Source of the DNA: Larkinella bovis
Lineage (GTDB): Bacteria; Bacteroidota; Bacteroidia; Cytophagales; Spirosomataceae
Length of the DNA stretch: 64,000 bases
Reading direction: 5' to 3'
Assembly (NCBI RefSeq): GCF_042655385.1
Contig: NZ_JBHSMA010000001.1
Location: 1,116,001 to 1,180,000, forward strand
The notes beneath the pieces were generated by a model. The model had not been told where the DNA came from and searched no databases. It saw only the letters and a list, made by a program, of their open reading frames with translations. Of the stretch, positions 1 through 10,400 are shown piece by piece. Position 1 is the stretch's first letter. The number at the start of each line of letters is the position of its first letter. Both the position numbers and the translations under genes were made by a program.

Positions 1-3000
1 TCAAAGGGCAGGTGATCTGGTCGTTCAAGAAATCAGAACTTGAAACCGATACCGAACAGGGTGATTGGGTTGTAGATACTCCGGATCAGGCAGCCGTTAA
101 AGCGACTCCACAGGCAACGAATTCTGTCGAGAAGAGCCATGTAGCCAATCCGCTCGAAAATGCACAGGTGAGCATACTGGCCGACGGCAAGTTGATCGGT
201 ACGGCCAAAACGGATAACGAAGGTAAGTATGAAATAAAAGGTTTCAATCCCGACGTACTAAAGGGAGTGACAGACCTGACGGTAAAAGCTACATCGACCG
301 AGGACTTCACAACCATGACGTATACGGTACCCATTAAACGGGGACAGCCTGAATATGACCTTGGTCAGACGACATTGGTTGCGCAAACCTTCCGATTCTC
401 CTCCCAGCTTGTCGCTCCTAATTTACCCAAAGAAGGACTCGTTCTCCGCATCCTCCGCAGCAAGGATATTATCAACCGATTACCCTATCTGCTCAAAGAA
501 GGAAACGGTAAACGCGAAGAGATCACCTACAACGGCAAGTCGTATGTGAGCATTGCTACCATTAAATCGATTCAGGCAGCCCGGCGTATTTTCTACAATA
601 CAACCGCAGGCGACCATTTTGTGGCAGAGGTCACTATACAGGGGAAATCGCCCATGTATTATCCGCTCAGTAAAATCAATGAAAAGGCGGATCAACTGGG
701 CAACAAAGCCGTACAGCTTTTTCAAAAGCTTCTCGCCTACAAAAGCACAGTGACCGTGGCGGGTAAAGTCGGGATAAGTAACCCGACTTTCACACCCCGT
801 GAAGGTGTACAGGTTACAGTAACAATCGCCAAAAATGATCTGGTGTCGCCCCCAGCCAATGGAGCCGATTTCACCAAAACCGTTACGTCCGACATCTCGG
901 GTCAGTATACGCTGGCCGAACTGCCCTTGCTCAAGAAAAATGCGCAGTTAAAACTGACGGCGGTCGATAACCGACTGTCGCCCATTCCGCTCAACGAATC
1001 CGTAACGTATACGGGTAATGGTCAGATCGCTAAAGACCTCACCATCGACAACTCTGTTTCGTTGATAGCGGGTGTTGTGAAGGATCAGTTTGGCAAGCCG
1101 GTAAGTGGTGCTTTTGTTAAAGTGCTGTCGACAGGTCAGATCATACGTGCCAATGAATCTGGCTTTTTTGTGGCTAAAGCGTATGGTTCTAATTCGGTAT
1201 CGCTTCAGTATGTGGCCCCTGGCTTTGAACAGAAGTTACTGAGTTATCCCGTTAATAGCCAGGGAAATAAGTGGAATAATTTAGTAGGCAATATCACGGG
1301 CCTCTATAGCTTATTGAAAGGGTTAGGCCAGTCGGTATTGTCGAAGTCGAATATTGCTGCGTTTACCAAACGCGTTCTTCCCGGCGACAAAGTAAAGAGT
1401 GTCGCCAGTGCGGGAACCGTGGTCATTCAAAATCTGGAGGGTAGCATCCGCTTCATTGCCAGCGCCAACGACAGTCCGGTTTCGGTTAAAATTGAACTGG
1501 GTAACGGAAAATCAGGGACTACGGGCACTACAGGCTGGTATTATAAAGGTACGGCCGAAGTCGTTACGTATAAAGCAACACCGCTGGATGGTGGGCTTGG
1601 GCTGCTACCCGTTGCGGGTGAGCTAACGCTGAAGGCGGGAGAGGCAAAATCGGTTTCGCTGACGCTGGAACCAGGTATTGCCCTGACGGGTAAGGTATCA
1701 AACAAAGGCACAAAGGGGGCCATTAAACAGGCAACGCTTCAGGTTCAGGATTTGCCTTATACCGCGCAGACCGACGACAAGGGAAAGTATACGCTTTATG
1801 TACCCGTAGGAAAAGAAATTAAAGTAAAGGCCAGTGCCCGAAAATTCAGTACAGCTTCGGTTGCGATGACGGTAAGCAAGAGCCGCACCGAAAATTTTTC
1901 ACTGAAGGAACTCCCGGCTGACATGCCCGAACTTAAAACGCTGCTGGGTTACAGCGTCGACGCCGACAAAGTTGACATGGTCAGCGATAAAACCGTTAAG
2001 GTGTCGGGCCGAGTAATACTGCCGGCTACTGGCATTTTCGAAGCAACATCGGCCAAGTCGCTGGATTTCACCAACGTGGAGATGGAGGTAGACGAAGACG
2101 GTAATGGTATTCCGACCCGAGACGTTGTTTTTAAGGAGGTTGAACTCGATTTGAAGGGCTACAAGTTTGCACCGGTTATGCTCGAAAGTAAGGTGGGGCT
2201 GGTGTTGAAAAAGCTAGCAACGAGCCAGACGACCGGACTAATCGGTGGGGAACGGCTTCGACTGAATTCCGACCGTGCTCCGCAGACAGCGCGTCTTAAT
2301 CTGAGTGATCTGCCCCGTACCACGCTCAGTTTCATCGATCCATTGGGTACGAAAGATGCGTTTAAAGTAGCATTCTCGAGTCTCAATACGTATCCCGCAA
2401 CGCAAAACACGGCCCAGTATCAGCTTGAATTTGGCGAGAGCACGATGCCATTAAAAGACCTGACGCTCTCCGAAATTAATCGAATCAAGGGGCAGGCCGA
2501 TCGCTACGTTCCATTTCAGGTCTCGTTTCTTACCTTTCTGTTCGACAAAAATAACTGTGTTCTGAACGAACAGGGTATCAAGTTTGCCGGGAAAGTTCAC
2601 CTGCCCAATGCCCCCAGATTCATCCTGAGCACCGACGACGTAGAGCTTGACAATTTCACGATTGACCGAAATCTGGAGCTGGCAACACCAACCTTTAAAA
2701 TTAGCGAAACAACACCGCTTAAAGCCAGAATGGGTAGCTGGCGGGCATCACTTACCGGTCTGATCATCTCCAGTAATTTCAGCAGTGTGGGTTTTGCTGG
2801 ACGGATTAGTTCGACCGATAACGCCAGCAATGACTTTTCCATCGACAAGCTGGCTTACGTGAAACAGGCCGATGGTCTCAGGATTGCGGGTAAGATTCTG
2901 CTTCCGGAGGATGGCTATAAATTCCATTCTTTAAGCCTAAAAAAGCCTGATGGCTTTGAATTAGCCTACATAGCTCAGAAGAGAGCGTATGAAATAGATG

Positions 3001-5282
3001 GCGCATCGTCGATGGCCTACAACGGCACCTCCGATAATAAGGTAATACAACGTCTTTTCCCGATAGAAGTACAACGGTTCATCTATCGCAGTAACCACGA
3101 TATGTTTGTCACGACGAAGGCAAACTCCACGGCAGAGGTGGGCCCGATAAATGTCATTCTTCAGAAATTTGTTTTCTACCGGGGCTTCGACATTACGTTT
3201 GAGAGCATGAGAGACTATATGGCTAGTAACACCAACGAAGGGTTCAGCCTTATAGACGCTAATTCAACTACGGGTGAGGCTACAATCGACGAACAGGAAA
3301 ACCCGAACGAAGTACCCTATACGGAGTCGAGTATGTCCTGGGGGATTGGCATAGCTGGGAAAGTGGAAGTCGACATCCCGTTTATTGATGCCAAAGCGCA
3401 GGCGTCCTTGCTAGTTGTCAATAACCAGGGCAAGGTACAAATGAAGGTCGATTCTCTTGATTTCCTCATTGATGGTCCAGGCTTTATTGCCGCGCTCAGC
3501 GCCAGGGGCGAATTCTCTGATGATCGGCAGGGATTCGAAGGTTCAGGCGTATTTAAAATACCCAAAGTAATTGAGACACAAATTGATTGCAGTTTTAAAT
3601 TCTACAAGCTAGGGCCAGCCAAATCTGACATCGAACTAGGATTAAAACTGGTAGTTGGCACCGGGGCTCCGATTCCAATGGGGCCGGTTAGCTGGATCCG
3701 GTTAGGAGGAGAAGTCGACTTCAACATAAAAGAAAGGAAATATTATGTCGCATTAATGGGAGAACTAGTACCGACTGGCCTCAACTCGAACCTGAATAAT
3801 GTGGTGTCTGCTCATAAAGATAAGATCATCGAATCAGCTCCTATATCAACTATCAAGAATAAAACTTTAGATGCTGCATTATCACTTACTAATAACCTCG
3901 AAAAACTGGCCCCAAGATTTATCTCAGGGAAGGTGGCCCAAATAGCTGACAAGACCAGGGCGAAAATCAGCGATATTAGCGATATTAAGGAACAGAGTAG
4001 TAAAGCAGAAGAAAATCACCTCGTTGTATTTGATCGAGTAAAATTGAGCGTGCTTTTCGATATTGATGAATGCGGTGTTCTGCCCGTTATCAAAGGCTCA
4101 GCCGGGTTGAAAATGCTTAAATTAGACCTGGGTACGGTGGAGGCTACGGTTGACTTTTGCGGAGCCCGGTTGGTGGTCGGTGTCAATTCCAATATTGATC
4201 CACTGAAAGGGTTAGCAACCATAAAAGTTAATGGCCTTCTCTACGTCAAACCTGACATGCTATTTGTCGGCTGCAATGTGGAAGCAAGCGTATTGAAGCT
4301 CGTAAAAGCTAACGCCTTTTTTGCATTAGGAATTAACGCAAAACGGTCGGAAATGCCAGAGAGCGAAGCAATCTGGCAGAATATTACACCCGCAGCGCTC
4401 GATGAGGGTGGACAGCGGCTCCATGGTATCAATCTGAATCAGGAAGCTACGCTGGCATCTGGTAATGGTGGTTTCGATATAAAAGTATTTTCCTTCAAGT
4501 ATTCGTATTACGCCAAGGCAAACCTTACTGCCTACACCCATTTCGCTAAACCTGATTTCCTGATTCGAGCCGAGGGATCTGTGGGGGGGAGTGCGAACCT
4601 TAAAGGACTGGGTTTACGAATTGAGGGCGGTATTCGGGCAGACGTGAGTCTTGAGGGAGGTTATAATGAATCAGAGGGATGGAATTTGAAAGGGGATGCT
4701 TCCGTAAGCGCATACATTCAAAATGATGGCACACGCAAGTGTAATACGGTTGGTTTGGGTTACATACGTAAGTCGTATAGATATTGGAATCAATTTCACT
4801 ATTCGTGCAATGAGGATTTGGTGTACCAGAGAAAACAAACTTATTATCCTGTCCTACCGGAAATATATGGGCAGGATTTAAACAGACGATGGGAACCTGG
4901 CAATTTGGGTGGGTACATTGGAAATATGCCTCAGGTAGCGTCAATTATTTCTAGCCTGGCATTGATTTCAGAACAAAACGCTATGGACGAAGGGAAATCT
5001 GAATTTGAAGTCGATGTATATGAAGAGAAAGCGATCAGAGACTTAGATAATAAAATCAGGGCAATGCCTCCGTCGTTTGAGGGGTTACTGAAAAAAAGAG
5101 ATGAGGTACCGAACATGGTTAATGCTATACTTGAAGGCGATTATCCCAATTTTACCGTGGTAGGTACTAAAACGTTCAAAACGCGCCCCCACTGTTATGT
5201 AACGGGTACAAGTAAAAGCCTTGGGCTCGAATATAAATTCTGTTTAGACTTCAAAAAATCATTTCGGTTTACGTCAAAATAG
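1..5282 (+). CDS. Giant carboxypeptidase-regulatory-like repeat protein (5' end outside window)
   Basis: The reading frame is open from the first base of the window. A GTG at 12 is available, but no signal peptide follows it, so the true start is almost certainly upstream. At least 1756 residues are visible. The N-terminal third holds several carboxypeptidase-regulatory-like (CarboxypepD_reg) beta-sandwich units, at roughly residues 48-110, 248-330, 352-410 and 555-632 counted from base 12. They are recognisable by the pattern in which a variable loop (GKLIGTAKTDNEGKY, VVKDQFGKPVSGA) leads into a strand. The remaining 1100 residues are beta-rich and I recognise no family. I see no T9SS C-terminal signal; the protein ends in FRFTSK. 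The next gene starts 18 bp downstream, so it probably belongs to a four-gene operon of secreted or surface proteins. A structural role at the envelope is inference only. Confidence 0.8.
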   Translation, partial: KGQVIWSFKKSELETDTEQGDWVVDTPDQAAVKATPQATNSVEKSHVANPLENAQVSILADGKLIGTAKTDNEGKYEIKGFNPDVLKGVTDLTVKATSTEDFTTMTYTVPIKRGQPEYDLGQTTLVAQTFRFSSQLVAPNLPKEGLVLRILRSKDIINRLPYLLKEGNGKREEITYNGKSYVSIATIKSIQAARRIFYNTTAGDHFVAEVTIQGKSPMYYPLSKINEKADQLGNKAVQLFQKLLAYKSTVTVAGKVGISNPTFTPREGVQVTVTIAKNDLVSPPANGADFTKTVTSDISGQYTLAELPLLKKNAQLKLTAVDNRLSPIPLNESVTYTGNGQIAKDLTIDNSVSLIAGVVKDQFGKPVSGAFVKVLSTGQIIRANESGFFVAKAYGSNSVSLQYVAPGFEQKLLSYPVNSQGNKWNNLVGNITGLYSLLKGLGQSVLSKSNIAAFTKRVLPGDKVKSVASAGTVVIQNLEGSIRFIASANDSPVSVKIELGNGKSGTTGTTGWYYKGTAEVVTYKATPLDGGLGLLPVAGELTLKAGEAKSVSLTLEPGIALTGKVSNKGTKGAIKQATLQVQDLPYTAQTDDKGKYTLYVPVGKEIKVKASARKFSTASVAMTVSKSRTENFSLKELPADMPELKTLLGYSVDADKVDMVSDKTVKVSGRVILPATGIFEATSAKSLDFTNVEMEVDEDGNGIPTRDVVFKEVELDLKGYKFAPVMLESKVGLVLKKLATSQTTGLIGGERLRLNSDRAPQTARLNLSDLPRTTLSFIDPLGTKDAFKVAFSSLNTYPATQNTAQYQLEFGESTMPLKDLTLSEINRIKGQADRYVPFQVSFLTFLFDKNNCVLNEQGIKFAGKVHLPNAPRFILSTDDVELDNFTIDRNLELATPTFKISETTPLKARMGSWRASLTGLIISSNFSSVGFAGRISSTDNASNDFSIDKLAYVKQADGLRIAGKILLPEDGYKFHSLSLKKPDGFELAYIAQKRAYEIDGASSMAYNGTSDNKVIQRLFPIEVQRFIYRSNHDMFVTTKANSTAEVGPINVILQKFVFYRGFDITFESMRDYMASNTNEGFSLIDANSTTGEATIDEQENPNEVPYTESSMSWGIGIAGKVEVDIPFIDAKAQASLLVVNNQGKVQMKVDSLDFLIDGPGFIAALSARGEFSDDRQGFEGSGVFKIPKVIETQIDCSFKFYKLGPAKSDIELGLKLVVGTGAPIPMGPVSWIRLGGEVDFNIKERKYYVALMGELVPTGLNSNLNNVVSAHKDKIIESAPISTIKNKTLDAALSLTNNLEKLAPRFISGKVAQIADKTRAKISDISDIKEQSSKAEENHLVVFDRVKLSVLFDIDECGVLPVIKGSAGLKMLKLDLGTVEATVDFCGARLVVGVNSNIDPLKGLATIKVNGLLYVKPDMLFVGCNVEASVLKLVKANAFFALGINAKRSEMPESEAIWQNITPAALDEGGQRLHGINLNQEATLASGNGGFDIKVFSFKYSYYAKANLTAYTHFAKPDFLIRAEGSVGGSANLKGLGLRIEGGIRADVSLEGGYNESEGWNLKGDASVSAYIQNDGTRKCNTVGLGYIRKSYRYWNQFHYSCNEDLVYQRKQTYYPVLPEIYGQDLNRRWEPGNLGGYIGNMPQVASIISSLALISEQNAMDEGKSEFEVDVYEEKAIRDLDNKIRAMPPSFEGLLKKRDEVPNMVNAILEGDYPNFTVVGTKTFKTRPHCYVTGTSKSLGLEYKFCLDFKKSFRFTSK

Positions 5283-5300
5283 TCAAACGTACTCATTCAC

Positions 5301-7466
5301 GTGAAAGTCATTCATAAACTTTTGATCCCGTTCGTTTTTCTGTCGGCTGGTCTGACAACGGGTGTAGCCCAAAGTCAGGTTGATCCAAATTTATTGATCA
5401 TGCCTTCGCCCAAAGGCAACTATCTGTTTGTTCAGCCAGTAGCGCCTGAGACCAGTGACTTCATCCAACAGCTGAATACCGCTTATTATCAGATTAAGCG
5501 GCTGGCGTTGGTCAAAAAAACCAGTCTGCGCTATCTGGAGCAGCTCGAAAACGGGAAACCTCCTGAGGATCTCAAGCTGGCGGAGGTCGGTCAGCTCCGA
5601 CGGCCCAAAACGATGGCGGATGTGCGGAAAGTCGTACCGGAAGAGTTTATTGGTTATCTAAAGAAAGCAACAGAGCAGTCGACCGATGAGCAGTTCCTGT
5701 CCTTTTTAAACACACATTCCAACCCTGCCGATTATGGTGTCCTGGGCAGTGAAGTAGCGCTCCAGTTAGTACTAGGCAACGTGTATCTCGATACCGATGT
5801 CAAACCGGGCATGATGTATCTGTATCAGGTAATACGGGTGGATAAATCGAATAAAAAGACATTTTGGGCGCAGGGAATTACCGTAGCGGGTGCGGAAAAC
5901 GAAACCCTGGGTCAGCTTAACACCCAGTTAAGTGGAGTAGCAGGGGATGACAGTTTGGTAACGGTGAAGTGGCACATACCCATCAACCCACTTAATTCGA
6001 CCCCAAAATTCCCGATTCTCTATCAGGTTGACCCTCAGGACCAGGCATCTCGGCGGAACGTTTCGTTCTACCCCACAGAACCCCGAACGATACGGGCCTC
6101 CGTCTGGCTATTCAATGACAACAGCTGGAAGAAAGAGTCCACACTGATTCCGACCATGAATGATGCGGGCGATACGCTGACCTTTTACTGGTCGAAACCC
6201 TGCGTTCCTGAAGAAGTGGTCCGCGTATTTCTGCTTCCTCAGGATTTGGTCGAGAATCCGGGTACACCTTCGGATACGGCTACAGCAGTCGCTATCGGCA
6301 ACAACAAAATAAAGCTGATTTACGGGGCCAAAGCGCAGGACACTACCGATGCCATTCGGGTGAGCTGGGCCCAATTACCAGCGAAGCCGTATTATACGGG
6401 CATTGAGATTGCCCGCGATAATGGGGCCGACAGTACGTTCTCCGTAATAGCACAATTGACACCTTCAGACAGTAGTTTTTACGACTACTATATCCGTCCC
6501 GGCGTTTCATACACCTATCGGGTGCGGCCTTTGTTTATTCCATTACAAGGACTGGTTCAATCGATTGCGGCTGAAGCCATTGGTACCGGGACAAAGTTTT
6601 CCCGGCCACTACCCGTTTCGGATTTACAGGTCCAGCATGAAGGACGTAACATCCGTCTGAACTGGACCGGAACCGACAGCCCGAGTGTGTTTAGTTATTA
6701 CGTATACAGGGGAACGTCAAAAGATAATCTGTCGCGGGTAAGTGGCACGCTACGAAAAACGACGACGTTTCTAGACAGTTCAGACGTATTAAGTGGGCGG
6801 TCGGAATATTTCTACAGCATACTAACGATGAATCTGACGCAGGATACCAGTGAACTGGCTCCGCCCGTCGCCATCCGCCCGCTCCGCTCCATCGAAACAA
6901 CGTATCCCAAAACCGTAGAGGCCGCCTTGATCAACAAGGAAGTTTGGCTTAGCTGGAACGATGTACGTACCGAAGACAACATTCTGACGGGTTTCATTAT
7001 TCAGCGAAAAAGCGAACCGAATGGAATGTTCCGGCCTTTGAGCCAGACCGTACTAGACCAGCCTTCCTTTACCGACACAACCCTTCGGGAAGGGCAAACC
7101 GTCTGGTATCGTGTGGCGGCTGTTACGGCTTTTGGCGATACGACCGCTTTTTCGAACGATGCCGAACTCAGCTTGCCCAGACCCGACCCTGATCCGGTTT
7201 TCACGTTCTATGTCCGTAACATTTCGCAGGGTATTGAAGTAAGCTGGCCCCGTATTAACGATGGTAAGCGGGAGAAGTACGGAATTTACCGCCGGGAAGC
7301 TACCTCCGATACGTTCACCAAAATCGGTGAAGCCAGTAGCCAGGAAACCCAGTTTCTGGACCCTCAGGTGGAGTCCGGCACCAAATACGTTTATTCTGTT
7401 ACGTCTATCGAAGCGGCCAACCGCGAGAGCAAACGGGTTAAATCGCTGGCAATTGTCCGGGAATAA
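5301..7466 (+). CDS. Exported fibronectin type III repeat protein
   Basis: This 721-residue protein starts at a GTG and has a clear signal peptide (basic MKVIHK, hydrophobic LLIPFVFLSAGL, cleavage near GVAQS). Residues 30-210 form an unrecognised, partly helical region. From about residue 215 the chain turns into beta-sandwich units. FN3-like modules lie near 345-430, 440-535, 540-635 and 640-721, with the typical W (core strand B), YxVYR and Y-x-V elements (for example SYYVYRGTS, WYRVAAVT). No catalytic motif and no T9SS tail were found. It lies 18 bp after the giant gene and 27 bp before the SprB-repeat gene, so it is probably cotranscribed with both. I infer an extracellular or periplasmic binding or scaffold protein working with its neighbours; the partner is unknown. 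Confidence 0.85.
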   Translation: MKVIHKLLIPFVFLSAGLTTGVAQSQVDPNLLIMPSPKGNYLFVQPVAPETSDFIQQLNTAYYQIKRLALVKKTSLRYLEQLENGKPPEDLKLAEVGQLRRPKTMADVRKVVPEEFIGYLKKATEQSTDEQFLSFLNTHSNPADYGVLGSEVALQLVLGNVYLDTDVKPGMMYLYQVIRVDKSNKKTFWAQGITVAGAENETLGQLNTQLSGVAGDDSLVTVKWHIPINPLNSTPKFPILYQVDPQDQASRRNVSFYPTEPRTIRASVWLFNDNSWKKESTLIPTMNDAGDTLTFYWSKPCVPEEVVRVFLLPQDLVENPGTPSDTATAVAIGNNKIKLIYGAKAQDTTDAIRVSWAQLPAKPYYTGIEIARDNGADSTFSVIAQLTPSDSSFYDYYIRPGVSYTYRVRPLFIPLQGLVQSIAAEAIGTGTKFSRPLPVSDLQVQHEGRNIRLNWTGTDSPSVFSYYVYRGTSKDNLSRVSGTLRKTTTFLDSSDVLSGRSEYFYSILTMNLTQDTSELAPPVAIRPLRSIETTYPKTVEAALINKEVWLSWNDVRTEDNILTGFIIQRKSEPNGMFRPLSQTVLDQPSFTDTTLREGQTVWYRVAAVTAFGDTTAFSNDAELSLPRPDPDPVFTFYVRNISQGIEVSWPRINDGKREKYGIYRREATSDTFTKIGEASSQETQFLDPQVESGTKYVYSVTSIEAANRESKRVKSLAIVRE

Positions 7467-7493
7467 GTTCTATCGACTGATTTTACCACTTTG

Positions 7494-10400
7494 ATGAAAA
7501 CTATACACACTCTTTTTCGCTGCTTACTGATGATCGTCGGTCTGATGCAACTGGCGTCGGCAACGTATGGTCGGGAAATAGTGGCAACCGGAAAAACGGA
7601 TGCTGCTACCTCTTCCCCGCTGAAAGCGGCTGCTACGATTACTGGCCATCCTTTAAGTGCGACCGTTTGCCCAGGCCAGCCCACTACACTGAGCGTAACG
7701 GCAACGGGTACCGCCCTGACGTATCAGTGGCGTAAAAACAACACGAACCTGGTGGGGGCCACGGCTGCCACCTACACAATTGCCAACGTACTGCCGGAAG
7801 ATGCTGGCAGTTACGACGTAGTCGTAGGCAGTTCTACCGGCCCGGCAACCAGTAATCCGGCCGTGCTGACTGTTCGCCCCTATACACTGATTCCAACGCC
7901 ACCTGTCGCACAAACCGCCAATGTGGGCAGCCCCGTTACCTTTTCAGCGGTAGCAACGGGCGATATTACCGGCTACCAATGGCTCAAAAACGATGTAGCT
8001 ATTCCCAGTGCTACCAGTACCATCTTTACGATTCCCAGCGTCACAACTGCCGACGCAGGATTATACACAATACGTGTATTCGCACCTTGTGGTGCTCAAA
8101 CCGCCATGCCGGTCAATCTGGTTGTCAACGGAACGTCTTCCTCGCCAATTACGATTACCGAACATCCTACGTCACAAACTGCCTGTGCTGGTGGTTCGGC
8201 TACGTTTCGGGTTATGGCAACGGGCGATAATATAACCAGCATTCGGTGGCGTAAGAACGGAACGATAATACCAGGTCTGGCCAGTGGAGCAGCGTATACG
8301 ATAGCCCCGCTCAGCAGTGCCGATGAGGGCGAATATGATGCCGTGTTAACTAATGCCAGCGGCTCAGTAACCAGCAATAAAGCTACGTTAACGGTTCGGT
8401 CGTCGGCAACAATTACCAGCCATCCTGCCGGGCAAACTGTTTGCGCAGGCAATTCGGCTACTTTTTCAGTAGCTGTTTCGGGTAGTGTGACTGGCTATCA
8501 ATGGCGAAAAGACGGGAGCGATATTCCGGGAGCCACCAATGCAACTTATACGGTTTCCAGCGCTTCCACAGCCGACAGAGGGGAGTATGACGTACAGGTT
8601 AACACTTCCTGTGGCCTCATCACCAGTAACCCCGCTACGTTGGTGTTTGTGTCACGACTCATGGTGCTCGCAACCCCTTCGTCACAGACAGTCTGTACAG
8701 GGGGAGCTGCAACATTTGGGGTGGCCGTGGCGGGGAGCGACCTAACGGGTTATCAGTGGCGCAAAAACGGTATAGCAATACCCGGTGCTACCAATCCCTC
8801 CTTCCCTCTGTCCAATGTTACCAGCAACGACGCTGGCGAATATGAGATATTGGTAAGTAATGTCTGTGGCGTTACGACCAGTAACAAAACTGTCTTAATC
8901 GTTGCCACACCGCTTCAATTATCCGTGTCGGCGACGCCTGTTTCCTGTTTTCAGGGAAACACCGGACAGGCAAGTGTAGCCGTCAGCGGAGGCACAGGCA
9001 ATTATACATATCGCTGGAATACCGGAGCAACCACGGCGACCATAAACAATCTTGCCGCTGGTACGTATTCGGTAGTGGTAACCGACGGAGCAGGCTGTTC
9101 GAACAGTGCTAACGTAACGGTCAATCAGCCTACGGAACTGGTATTAACCGCTACGCCTACGGCCGTTAACTGTTTTGGTGGTAACGATGGTAGTGCTACG
9201 GCATCGGCTACAGGAGGAACGAGTCCTTACAACTATCGCTGGAATACCGGTGCTACTACGTCTACCTTGACAGGAATTACTGCCGGGACATATTCGGTGA
9301 CGGTTACCGACGCCAATGGTTGTCAACAGAGCAAAACAGTAACCATTAACCAGCCCACGCAGTTGGTCGTGACGACTACTTCTACAGCGGTTAAGTGTTT
9401 TGGCGGTAATGACGGTCAGGTAATTACGAACGTATCAGGTGGTACTGGCTCTTATCGTTTTAGCTGGAATACCGGAGCGACATCGTCTGTCTTGACTGGC
9501 ATTACGGCCGGAACCTATCAGGTAACCGTTACCGATGCCAATGGTTGTCAACAAACGGCCACCGCACAAGTGAATCAGCCTACTACGTTACTAACCCTCA
9601 CTACATCTGTCACGGCAGTCAAATGTTTTAATACCCGCGATGGGGTTGCTTCTGCGCTCGCATCTGGTGGTGGAACAGCCTACAATTATCAATGGAGTAC
9701 CGGTGCCAACACGCCATCTATTTCTGGCTTGGCACCTGGGGCTTACTCTGTACAGGTAACCGACAACAACGGCTGTATCCGATCGGCCAGTGTCGATATT
9801 TCGCAACCTACTCTGTTATCGCTGACGACTTCTAGTACGGCGGTCAAATGTTTTGGTAATAACGACGGTAGTGCCAACGTCATCGCCAGTGGTAGTGTGG
9901 GCAACTACACCTACACCTGGAATACCGGAGCTACTACGTCCACGATCAACAGCCTAACGGCGGGTAGTTATTCCGTGCAGGTGAGTGATGCAAACGGCTG
10001 TCAGCAAACCGGGTCTGTTGAGGTTACCCAGCCAACTCGCCTGTTGCTATCGCTTCAGAAAAGTGATATCAAATGCTTTAGTGGAAACGATGGTCAGGTA
10101 ACTTCCTCAGTTACCGGTGGGGTTGGCAATTACGTCTACCAATGGAATACAGGTGCCACTACATCCACAATAACAGGACTGGTAACGGGGACTTATCAAT
10201 TGACCATTACCGACGCTAACAGTTGTCAGCAGACGGCCAGCGTTCAGGTTGACCAGCCAGCTACCCTGTTGACGCTCACCACATCTACTACACCAGCCCG
10301 TTGTTTCAACAACCGTGATGGCTTAGCTTCGGTTACGGCATCTGGCGGTGGAACAGCCTACCATTACCAATGGAGTACCGGTGCCAACACACCATCCATT